Assembly (NCBI GenBank): GCA_019648995.1
Contig: BLXT01008064.1
Coordinates: 505,264 to 543,433 of the forward strand
Direction of reading: 5' to 3'
Source: Plakobranchus ocellatus
Taxonomy: Eukaryota > Mollusca > Gastropoda > Plakobranchidae
DNA: 38,170 bases
Below are positions 23,512 to 32,696 of this stretch, one piece after another; position 1 is the first letter of the stretch; each line of letters begins with the position of its first letter. A program made the position numbers and the translations under genes. The notes under the pieces are model-generated. The model had not been told where the DNA came from. It ran no database searches and was given only the letters and a program-made list of their open reading frames with translations.

Positions 23512-23637
23512 CTCAAAAAGGTCGCACCAACGGAGCCTCCGTTGATAAGGTGGGTCAAATCTGGTCACAGCAACGGAGCGTCCGTTGCTTCCTGGTCCAA
23601 CAACAGGTCGCAGCAACGGACGCTCCGTTGCTCCGCT
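23512..23637. repeat. Array of three 17-bp palindromes at 43-bp period
   Basis: CAACGGAGCCTCCGTTG at 23528-23544, CAACGGAGCGTCCGTTG at 23571-23587 and CAACGGACGCTCCGTTG at 23614-23630 start exactly 43 bp apart. The palindromes have 7-8-bp arms. The 26-bp spacers differ, except that each unit is preceded by GGTC(A/G)CA. The array interrupts sequence that is otherwise continuous in copy B at about 26750. Confidence 0.88.
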
Positions 23638-23749
23638 ATTCTTGATTTTAAGCGACATATATTAATCCAATCCATTATTTGTCGACCTGAACCAAGTTTT
23701 ACTGCAATGTTTATCATTTTCACTTCCATTTTCGTAGTTTTCTTCCTTA

Positions 23750-24573
23750 NNNNNNNNNNNNNNNNNNNNNNNNNNNNNNNNNNNNNNNNNNNNNNNNNNN
23801 NNNNNNNNNNNNNNNNNNNNNNNNNNNNNNNNNNNNNNNNNNNNNNNNNNNNNNNNNNNNNNNNNNNNNNNNNNNNNNNNNNNNNNNNNNNNNNNNNNNN
23901 NNNNNNNNNNNNNNNNNNNNNNNNNNNNNNNNNNNNNNNNNNNNNNNNNNNNNNNNNNNNNNNNNNNNNNNNNNNNNNNNNNNNNNNNNNNNNNNNNNNN
24001 NNNNNNNNNNNNNNNNNNNNNNNNNNNNNNNNNNNNNNNNNNNNNNNNNNNNNNNNNNNNNNNNNNNNNNNNNNNNNNNNNNNNNNNNNNNNNNNNNNNN
24101 NNNNNNNNNNNNNNNNNNNNNNNNNNNNNNNNNNNNNNNNNNNNNNNNNNNNNNNNNNNNNNNNNNNNNNNNNNNNNNNNNNNNNNNNNNNNNNNNNNNN
24201 NNNNNNNNNNNNNNNNNNNNNNNNNNNNNNNNNNNNNNNNNNNNNNNNNNNNNNNNNNNNNNNNNNNNNNNNNNNNNNNNNNNNNNNNNNNNNNNNNNNN
24301 NNNNNNNNNNNNNNNNNNNNNNNNNNNNNNNNNNNNNNNNNNNNNNNNNNNNNNNNNNNNNNNNNNNNNNNNNNNNNNNNNNNNNNNNNNNNNNNNNNNN
24401 NNNNNNNNNNNNNNNNNNNNNNNNNNNNNNNNNNNNNNNNNNNNNNNNNNNNNNNNNNNNNNNNNNNNNNNNNNNNNNNNNNNNNNNNNNNNNNNNNNNN
24501 NNNNNNNNNNNNNNNNNNNNNNNNNNNNNNNNNNNNNNNNNNNNNNNNNNNNNNNNNNNNNNNNNNNNNNNNN
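23750..24573. other. Assembly gap (824 N)
   Basis: Unknown sequence. The flanks are near-identical copies, so the gap may be a scaffolding join between two haplotypes. Confidence 0.95.
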
Positions 24574-25177
24574 CAGATGTATTATTAAGTTTAGTAGTTT
24601 TGGGAATGTAAAAGTTGGTTTATTGTAATATTTTTAGGTCTATTTTGCATTGAGTAGGGAACTGATGTTATCATCTGGTCTTTTCTGGCGCGGCCTGAGG
24701 CGTGGGCTCGCCCATTCGACTCACAGCTCTCTCAGAGACAAGACGTGTCTTTACCCTGACTAGTATACTTTGCTTTTTTAAAACATACTCCACTATATAA
24801 CTATTTAAGAAGAGTCAAAAGAAGACATGTAAACAGTTCTTGAAAAACAACAAGAGCAGGTAAAGTTGTATTTTAATTAAAATCATTTTTTTTCTTTTAG
24901 TGTTTTAATTTTATACACATTATTATAATGTATTTACTTTTTCTCTTAGAAGTCTAGATTTGAGGCAACTTGCTCATGAGCATAAGATGGTTATGCCTCT
25001 ATATAAGACACAGTCTAAAATGCACTTTTAATTTAGACAGGCTGCTCCTCTGTCGATCAATTTTTATTTTCTTGATCACATTAATTATTTAATATTTGGT
25101 TATTTTTTTAGCGTCTCAACTTCAATTAATTACAAATAACTTTATCGATTTTTATTGTTATAATGTTAATGAAAGAA
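24574..25177 (+). repeat. 604-bp duplicated block, copy B
   Basis: Second copy of 22809-23412. It continues into 25178-26651, which copy A lacks. It carries the donor side of the intron-like segment (24860). Confidence 0.9.
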
Positions 25178-26033
25178 TTGTATAAATCCAGCTTCATTGT
25201 TGAAGTGATGCACTCACTTGTAGTTGTGGACTTATTCGTGAATGGTCCCACAGGAGGACAATCTAATTGATGTTAGCTGTATCTTACTAAATCGCAGTGT
25301 GAGTCATTTTTAGCGCTTCTCTCATTTTGCTGATCTTAAGTTACATATTGTGGAGATATTTATAAGGATTTCAATTTGTTCGTGACTAATATCACTTTGT
25401 GAAATAGTGGGTATTTCCATTTTTATTATTGACGATAAGAGATAATTATGCCTGGTCAAGGGCCATAACTGTAAAATTTTTTGTTACTTAGGGCACCACG
25501 AGTTACTTCCAGTGTATAAATGATAGCTTTTCTGCTTTGCTCTATGATTAATCAGTCGTTGACTTGTGTTTCATTTTCTTTTTTAATGGTTACTTTATTT
25601 TAATTTGCATGCAGATTCATCTTTTTCTTTCTGCCTCGAGCCTGACATGCGTAGAGACACGTTACTTTATTTTAATTTTCATGCAGATTCATCTTTTTTT
25701 TTCTGCCTCGAGCCTGACATGCAAGCTTACGAAAAGTAGTGTTGCGCTTTCTTTTAGAGAATAGACAGTTAATAATTGCTCTCTTAGTGACTTGTGAATC
25801 TTGTCTAGTGTGTGTATTTTCATTCCCTGGCGCATGCAAACTGCTATTTTTCTTTTTGTTTAAATACTTATAATCTTTACTCTATATATCCTATCTTTAA
25901 TGTCTATATCTTTTTGTTATCTATTATGTTTTAAACAGGCTTTAAGTGACTTGGCATGATATTCACTATTGATGTAAATGGTTTTAATTAATCAGACATG
26001 TGCATTAATCTGTCCTTTGATATTTTCCCTCAG
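24860..26033 (+). other. 1174-bp intron-like segment inside the LTR copy
   Basis: It begins GTAAAG after GAGCAG and ends TTTTCCCTCAG before CACGGAG, a textbook donor and a pyrimidine-rich acceptor. The related copy at 29550-30797 joins GAGCAG directly to CACGGAG. It contains a 72-bp tandem repeat (25589-25722) but no coding sequence. It could be a real intron or an insertion flanked by a CAG duplication. Confidence 0.6.
25589..25722. repeat. 72-bp tandem duplication
   Basis: GTTACTTTATTTTAATTTGC at 25589 repeats as GTTACTTTATTTTAATTTTC at 25661. Both units run through CTGCCTCGAGCCTGACATGC. Only the first unit keeps ATTTGCAT. Confidence 0.9.
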
Positions 26034-26490
26034 CACGGAGAGGGTCGGTCTGGTTGGGTTTGGTTTTTTTAAAGTATGTTCTTAAAATAGTTTAATTCAG
26101 TTGGGTTTTTATGGGGGTTTTTTTGTATGCTCTGAAAGTGGCATTCAATTGGGGTTTTTATGTTTTTTTTAGAGGGGGTTTTAGTGTGTTTTTGTTTGGG
26201 TTGTTTTAGTTCGAGGTTACTAGTTGTTTTCTTTGAGGACATCAGTAAACCTATGTAGAATAGTTTAGTTTTCTTATAAACAGTATCTCTTTTATTTTTG
26301 TATACCCTGCACCTGTGTTGAGTTTAGTGTGTGTTGTCGCCCACGTTGTTTGTCACACAGTGATTGTGGTGTCAGAGTCGTGCTCGTGTGACGTGCTGTA
26401 TGTAAAGATGGGGTTTTAATAAGCCAGCCTGCTGTTGACGGCCCAAACCAGGCAACCACCCCTGTCGTCGGGTAACAACCCCCCTTTACA

Positions 26491-29400
26491 CTTTTACAGG
26501 TAGGTTCCTGGATTCACCTGAAACTGCCCTCATTGCTCATTTAATATTAAATCTAAGCCAATGGAATTGAAAACAGAACTAGCATGTACGCAACATTGGA
26601 GGTCTTTCTGAAATCTAGGTCCAGATAAGGGCATTGGTGGAGCACTACAGTCCCTACTTTGTTCAACTGAGGAAGTCTGCCATTTCGATTATTTGACGTC
26701 AGTGAGTGGGCAACAAGTGTCATCAGTCAGTGTCTAGATCTAGATATTAATTCTTGATCTAAAATATTGCCTCTGAATTTCGTCTGTAGCGGATCGTGTG
26801 GGAATAATTTTTTTCTAATTTCCATAGAAATAGATCTAGAGCCAGCCGTTTAAAAAACATTAAATCATAAAAAAAAAACATATCGAAGTAGTAGATCTAA
26901 TAGTTTGTACACCCATTGGCGTTAATAATCGAAATGGCCGACCACTTTCGAAGGAAAACTGATAGGGACCGCAGTCCTCCACCAGTGCCCAGATAAGATT
27001 CTCAGCCTACCCTTCAGGTACTAATTGTAGAGTCTAATCTGGATCTGATTAAGAATTGCAAGGTCTAGCCTCCTAAATGCATCCCGGTCCCTTGACAATG
27101 AAGTTTTGAGCCCTTATATTTGCCGTACCCAATTGTGCAAGATATGGATTAGATCTTTAGACCCAGTTATATGCTAAAATTCCAAATCTAATCTAGATCT
27201 ACATGTAGATCTAGAATCTAGGCACGCTTAATTAAAACTAAAGAAGTGACTTAGATCTATCTAGCTAGTCTAGGTCTAGATCTAGAATCTAGATCTATTC
27301 TAGAATCTAGAAATCTAGATCTATTTTGTTACATGTCTTTTTTCAAAATAAAATTGCGGGTGCAGATGCCGCAAAGGATAGTTTACCCAATAATTATTTA
27401 TTTGCACACAAAAGAGACGAAGAATGTGGGAAAATTAGCTATAAAGTCCTGCAAACCTAAAATTCTGACACTTCACAGCATTGGATTATAATGTTCGGCA
27501 ACAGCAAAAGCATCACTACTTTGTTTGTTTACATCCTTCAAATTTTGAACAACTAAATATCAGCCAATCAAAACGTACTATCCAACTATACGTCGTAAAA
27601 CTAGTTACAAACATGTATGATTATTCTCTTTTTTATTGTAACTTTAAACAAGAGACTTGCGTACCTTAAAGATTTTTTTGCCTTTTGTTTTATATACAAA
27701 GTAAGAAAAAAAAAACAGGGAAAAAATATTGGAAAGATTAGGAGAAGAAAAAATTACGACATAGCAACGTTGTTGCTTTACTTCACGTCTGTTTTTTTTT
27801 TCAGTACGTCTTAGTTTCAGTTTCGATTTCAACATTTTTAGGTTTCGATCTACGAAAGGTTGGAAGTTCCTAGATTTAGAGTTTAGTCATCATTTCGGAG
27901 AGACATGTTGGTGTATGATTTATATGCACTCCTTAAGATTATAAGGTTTTATTTAATTTTTTGTTACGGTTTGTAGTACTTCCTGGTTGGTGATCTTGCT
28001 TTTTCTTATATTGACAAAAAGAAATAATACTCGACTGTGTTGTGGGAACATAATTGATATTAAGGAATCGTTACACTGCTTTTCTTCAATAATCAATAGG
28101 AAGCAATATAATTCCTTTATTACCCTGTAAATAGTAGACTCTATTTACTGTCTAAAGTCAAGGTGCCTGGAAAGACTCTTGAGTGCGCATTTAAATCCTC
28201 GAGGATAGAAGGTAAATAGAGACGATTACTTCCAAGAAGTTAGTATTGAGTAATCTTGGCACAACACATGTAGATCTAGATCTATATGTCTTGGGCTTCA
28301 TTTACACCTGGACAGCGTTATTACTGCCTTAAAAAATTGGAGGAACAAAGTTTAAAAAAGCAAAAGAACGATAATCATATGTCCTAAAGGTCCATGACCA
28401 AGGATTCTTAGTCTCGACACATTGCCGGTAGGGGGCAAGTAGGAAACTAGATTCAAATTTTCTGTCTGCCTTTTACAGGTTGGGAACTGTTTGAATAGTG
28501 ATTAACTTTTTGTTTTTCACAAAGCATGTGAAACTAGCAAATGAGTCATTACGACCATACCCATGCATTGAAAGAGAAGATAAGGGGCAGGGGGAGAAGA
28601 GCAAGAATTCAGGATGTCGGGCTATGTTTACTTAGCTTACAGACTGCTCTCTCATTGCCCCAGGTAGCCATTCCTATAGAATGGAGGGCGGCATTAGGGT
28701 TCACACATTCAAATAATATAATCTTGCACCTTTTTTAGGAACTTTTTTAATCCTCCTTCCCCTGCCTCCCCCTCCCCCCCAAAATTTTTTTTACATTTGA
28801 CTCTCCTTAACTCATCTTATTGTTTACTGGTGGAACAGTGAATAATAGGGAAGAATAAACACAGGTTAATGCTGTCTGTTTTTTTTTTTTTTTTTTTGGG
28901 GGGGGGGGGGTTCCTGCAGGACAAACCTGGGCTGGGTCTGGATTGTGACTACATCTTGCCCATCCCATTTGTTAACAACCATTGGCATATATTTTAAGCT
29001 GATGATAGCTCTTTTATTGTGAATTTTATATTTTCACACAGGCAATTAGAAGGGCACTCCATTTTTGGAGTAGTGCTGATTTTTTCCCCTAAAAGTAGTG
29101 TGTTGGCATGGATTAGAGGCACAGGTTTAGGCAAACTCAGAGTGCATAGGGGTATAAATTATTATAAATTTATATACCTGGTAGTGAAAAGTCCCTCATA
29201 CCATAAAACCATGCAGTTCGGCTGAGCAAGTGCTTACATAACATGCTTTTAGACAGCAACTAAGAAGTTAATTCAAATTATGGTAAGAGAAAGGGGAAAT
29301 GGAGGTTAAAAAGACAGTCTGACAATTCTTTCAGGATCTTTTTTTCCAGCACTCCTCACATCCATGAGGAAAGTTCGTAATGTTTTAAATATATTTCAAC

Positions 29401-29549
29401 ATTAAGAACATTCCAACATTTTTAGCTCCAGCTCTTTTTACAAGAGAAACTTGAAAAGATCCAGCTTTTTTTCAAGAGAAACTTTAAAAATCTTACATAC
29501 CCCCAGGTTAACTTCAGGCACAATGACAGACTTTTAAACATTGTAGATA
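26491..29549. other. Intergenic region upstream of torsin gene
   Basis: No coding region was recognised. It contains a TAGATCTAGA-rich simple-sequence cluster (27170-27330) and T and G homopolymers (28881-28911). The 5' UTR exon and promoter of the torsin gene probably lie here or between 30798 and 31001, but neither could be placed. An ATG in good context at 26934 opens only 20 codons. Confidence 0.45.
27170..27330. repeat. TAGATCTAGA-type simple-sequence cluster
   Basis: Overlapping palindromic AGATCT and CTAGA hexamer variants fill most of the stretch, for example GGTCTAGATCTAGAATCTAG. Scattered single copies occur elsewhere in the window. Confidence 0.75.
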
Positions 29550-30797
29550 TGTAAAGGAGGGGTAAGGTTGTCCTGACAAATCCCACCTCACATAAAACAC
29601 GTCACACGAGCACAACTCTGACACCACAATCACTGTGTGACAAACCACGTGGGCGACAACACACACTAAACTCAACACCGGTGCAGGGTATACAAAAATA
29701 AAGAGAGATATACTTTATTGAGAAAACTAAACTATTCTACATAGGTTTACTGATGTCCACAAAGAAAACAACTGGTGACTAGTAACTAAAATAACCCGAA
29801 TAAAAAAATAAAACCTTTCTCAAAACATACCACAAGAAAAAAAAACCATAAAAAACCCTAAATAAATGCCACTTTCAGAGCATATTAATAAAAAAAACCC
29901 ATTAAAACCCAACCGAATGAACTCATTTTTAGAACATACTAAAAAACAAAACCAAACAAAACCAAAACCCAACTGAATGAACCATTTTCAAAACATCCTA
30001 AAAAAAAACCCAAACCAAAACCCAACCGAATGAACTCATTTTTAGAACATACTAAAAAAACAAAACCAAACAAACCCAAAACCCAACTGAATGAACCATT
30101 TTCAGAACATCCTAAAAAAAACCCAAACCCAACCAGACCGGCCCTCTCCGTGCTGCTCTTGTTGTTTCTCAAGAACTTTTTACATGTCTACTTTTGACTC
30201 TTCTTAAATAGTTATATAGTGAAGTATGTTTTAAAAAAGCAAAGTATACTAGTCAGGATCAAGACATGTCTTGTGTCTGAGAGAGCTGTGAGCCGAATGA
30301 GCGAGCCCACGCTTTCAGGCCGCGCCAGAAAAGACCCGATGATAACATCACTTCCCTACTCAATGCAAAATAGACCTAAAAATATTACAATACACCAACT
30401 TTTACATTCCCAAAACTACTAAACTTAATAATACATCTGACGACTAACAATAAAAAGTTAAAAACTTTACTACTAACGAATTATTAAATATAAAAAACAT
30501 TATTTAAAAATTAGTGCGTATTAGCACAAAGACGCTACAAGGACTATTTTTACTTTCAAATTTGAACATGGAACAACAAAATCAAGCCCTCCCCTATCAA
30601 CACCAATCACTTTTCTTCGGACAACATCAAACAATTCTTCTGCGATGGACCTGCAGAGAATGCACCCTTGTGTGCCAGAAACCAGTCAAGCATAGCGCTC
30701 AGGGGGAGTCAACGCGTACATGACTTGAGAAAGGAAAGTAACTCAGACAGAGCTGGGCAACAACTCCTAGACTCGCGACTAGACTACCTCCCTTACA
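29550..30797 (-). mobile_element. Solo LTR with target-site duplication
   Basis: 1248 bp with inverted termini on the minus strand, TGTAAGGGAGG...CCTCCTTTACA, giving TG...CA ends. It is flanked by GATA on both sides (29546-29549 and 30798-30801), a 4-bp target duplication typical of many LTR retrotransposons. On the minus strand, a TATATAA-type box near 30215 and AATAAA at 29719-29714 fit a U3-R-U5 layout. No internal coding sequence or second LTR is next to it. It contains two roughly 113-bp internal repeat units (29907-30130). It is the same family as 22466-26490, but without the 1174-bp segment. Confidence 0.78.
29907..30130. repeat. Internal repeats of solo LTR
   Basis: Alternating half-units ending AACCGAATGAACTCATTTTT and AACTGAATGAACCATTTTC are separated by AAACC-rich spacer, making two units of about 113 bp. 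The plus-strand copy at 26040-26130 has only one degenerate unit. Confidence 0.8.
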
Positions 30798-31001
30798 GAT
30801 ATACTATGACATATTTTTAATACATGAGAAAACAAGAAAAGGGCATATATTTTTCCATAACCTTATTTTAGATTTCATAGATTTCCATCGAGACAGGTAT
30901 ACATGTATCAAGATTTCGCTGCAATTATAAAGGATTTGTAGTGGCACTGTGACATTAAAAAAAAATTAATTTTTTTTTCTTTTTCTTTTTGTTTTGTTCA
31001 G

Positions 31002-31021
31002 ATCTGCCATCAGTTTATAGC
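31002..31021 (+). other. Start of torsin coding exon (probable 5' UTR end)
   Basis: A long pyrimidine tract ends TTTTGTTTTGTTCAG at 31001, a strong splice acceptor, so the exon begins at 31002 and 20 nt precede the ATG. The frame is open upstream of that ATG as far as the acceptor, so coding from an earlier exon cannot be excluded. Confidence 0.6.
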
Positions 31022-32422
31022 ATGGAACCGATGGATTTAGACAATGACACATCACCATCTGGGGAACATCATTTCAGCCTGTCTCCAGATGTCTCAGATA
31101 TGGATGTTGATTCCAGCCCCTTGAGATATGATGGCGTTCCTCAAGATGAATCTGATCAGTTACTTCACAAAGATTCTCTAGAGCAGCAGTCTAGAGACAG
31201 CTTATCGACACCAGTTAAAAAAGGCAAAACTTTTGCTAAAACTGGCTATGGTATCCCAGATGATGATCCAATTTTTTCTCATTTCCCAGAAAAAGGTCTA
31301 ACTAGATATTCTACTAATCTTCTTCACAGGAAACGAAATGTGAATGGCTCAGAGACTGAGGACAATATCCCTGTGGACGGCAAATGTCCTAAGTCTCACT
31401 CCCGCGACAAGAAATGGACCTCAGCTCCTACCATCTCTGGCCTTGCAGCCTGCTGCTGCCAAATGCTCAAATTGTTGGCCTCGGTAATAGTCTGTTGTTT
31501 CCTTCTTTTGGCAGCCACATATTTTGTCAACTCCACCATGCAGAGATGTGAAATGAGCAAACATTTTAACCCTAAAGCTTTCAAGACAGACCTTGAAACT
31601 TTTGTGTTTGGCCAGCATCTAGCCTCTGAGATTCTTCCTGTAGAAATCAACCATTACTTCAGCCGGATTAGAAGTTCTGGAGATGATAAAAACAATTCAG
31701 ATGAGCATCCAGTGGACATTTGCAAACCTCTTGTTTTATCATTTCATGGGTGGACAGGTGTTGGGAAAAATTATGTCAGCAAAATTATCTCCGAAAGTTT
31801 TATGTACACTAAAGTAAACCACATTGTGATTCCACTGCATTTTCCACATGTTGCTTTTGAACATAAATATGGTCAGATTATTCAAAACTGGATCCTGACC
31901 AACATAACTGAATGTTCGGTCAACATTGTTGTTATTGATGAGATGGACAAAGCTTTCTCACCAGTCACTGAGGGCATTATATCAGCTGTGGAAGCTCTCT
32001 CCTTACCATGTGATGTGGCCAATCCAACCATTATCCTCTTGCTTTCAAACTCATATGCTACTGACATCAACCGATTGTTCTTCCAGTTCTCTGCTGAGTT
32101 TCCATCTGATAATCGAAAGCACATACCTTTATCACTGTTCCAATCTTTGTTTAGTGCAAATCGTGAAAACCAATGGGATTCTTTAATGGCCAGAAAAAAA
32201 GTGATAGATGCCTATGTACCTTTTCTGCCCCTGGAACGGAGACACGTTGAGCAGTGTGTGAAGAGAGAGCTTGTGTCGAAGAGATTCTCTACTGATAATG
32301 GATCTGTACAGAAAATTCTGGAGGAGCTTACATTCACATCAGTATCTGGTCTAGAGGTTTCAACAACAGGATGTAAGAGAGTGGCAGATAAAGTAAACTA
32401 TGTCATACTCAGTCAGTATTAG
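31022..32422 (+). CDS. TOR4A: Torsin-family AAA+ ATPase, Torsin-4A-like, membrane anchored
   Basis: 466 residues, one exon, ATG at 31022 (MEPMDLDNDT). Torsins are AAA+ ATPases of the ER lumen and nuclear envelope that need LAP1/LULL1-type partners for hydrolysis. Residues 1-140 are polar and probably disordered. A Cys-rich hydrophobic segment at about 148-168 should span the membrane, as in Torsin-4A; other torsins use a cleaved signal peptide. The AAA+ core has Walker A GWTGVGKN at 243-250 with the torsin-specific Asn in place of Thr/Ser, Walker B IVVIDEMDK at 302-310, a sensor-1 Asn in LLLSN (about 343) and the torsin C-terminal GCK sensor-2 motif at 450-452. VPFLPLERRHVEQC is another torsin block. 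No arginine finger is obvious, as usual for torsins. All motifs are intact, so it is probably functional. Assignment to TOR4A rests on architecture; a diverged TOR1-type paralogue is possible. Confidence 0.9.
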   Translation: MEPMDLDNDTSPSGEHHFSLSPDVSDMDVDSSPLRYDGVPQDESDQLLHKDSLEQQSRDSLSTPVKKGKTFAKTGYGIPDDDPIFSHFPEKGLTRYSTNLLHRKRNVNGSETEDNIPVDGKCPKSHSRDKKWTSAPTISGLAACCCQMLKLLASVIVCCFLLLAATYFVNSTMQRCEMSKHFNPKAFKTDLETFVFGQHLASEILPVEINHYFSRIRSSGDDKNNSDEHPVDICKPLVLSFHGWTGVGKNYVSKIISESFMYTKVNHIVIPLHFPHVAFEHKYGQIIQNWILTNITECSVNIVVIDEMDKAFSPVTEGIISAVEALSLPCDVANPTIILLLSNSYATDINRLFFQFSAEFPSDNRKHIPLSLFQSLFSANRENQWDSLMARKKVIDAYVPFLPLERRHVEQCVKRELVSKRFSTDNGSVQKILEELTFTSVSGLEVSTTGCKRVADKVNYVILSQY

Positions 32423-32547
32423 TAATCAGAGAACATCTCTTTTGAAAACATTTTGTTATGTTATAAGTTGATTGTTTGTTTGTTTCAACCGCTGCCAATT
32501 CAATTTATTTCAAAAGACTGATCTTGTAGTAACAACTACTCTCATGC

Positions 32548-32636
32548 TTTCTCTCTTTCTCTCTCTCTCTCTCGCTCTTTCTCTCTCTCTCTCGCTCTTT
32601 CTCTCTCTTGCTCTGTCGCTCTCTTGCTCTCCTTCC

Positions 32637-32696
<60 letters not shown>
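32548..32696. repeat. (CT)n microsatellite
   Basis: About 150 bp of CT repeats with interruptions in the first half and an uninterrupted run from about 32652 to 32694, followed by a short CA repeat. It produces long Ser-Leu and Arg-Glu open frames that are not genes. Confidence 0.95.

Larger units (their letters stand above)
22466..26490 (+). mobile_element. LTR-type element copy, split by a GT...AG segment
   Basis: The sequence from TGTAGGGGAGGTAGTCTAG (22466) to GAGCAG (copies end at 23094 and 24859), then from CACGGAGAGGG (26034) to CCCCTTTACA (26490), matches the minus-strand solo LTR at 29550-30797 throughout, at roughly 85-90% by eye. A TATATAA box (23029-23035) lies about 60 nt before the break. 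The first half is present twice because of the duplication around the gap. No target duplication is clear. It has no coding capacity. Assigning it as an LTR depends on the TG...CA ends seen in the solo copy. Confidence 0.7.

Noticed and set aside
23512-23637. CRISPR array
   Set aside because: It has repeat-spacer geometry, but only three short palindromic units, in an intron-rich animal genome with no cas genes.
23542-24588. Long open frame of 348 residues
   Set aside because: Nearly all of it is N from the assembly gap, so it is meaningless as a protein.
26934-26996. Short ORF starting MADHFRRK as a torsin first exon
   Set aside because: The ATG context is good, but it stops after 20 codons, and no donor was found that would put it in frame with the exon at 31002.
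29939-30172. Gly-Phe-rich open frame on the minus strand
   Set aside because: It is the translation of the internal repeats in the solo LTR and has no homologue in the other copy.
31396-32186. Other open frames over the torsin gene
   Set aside because: They are off-frame or antisense shadows of an intact coding exon.
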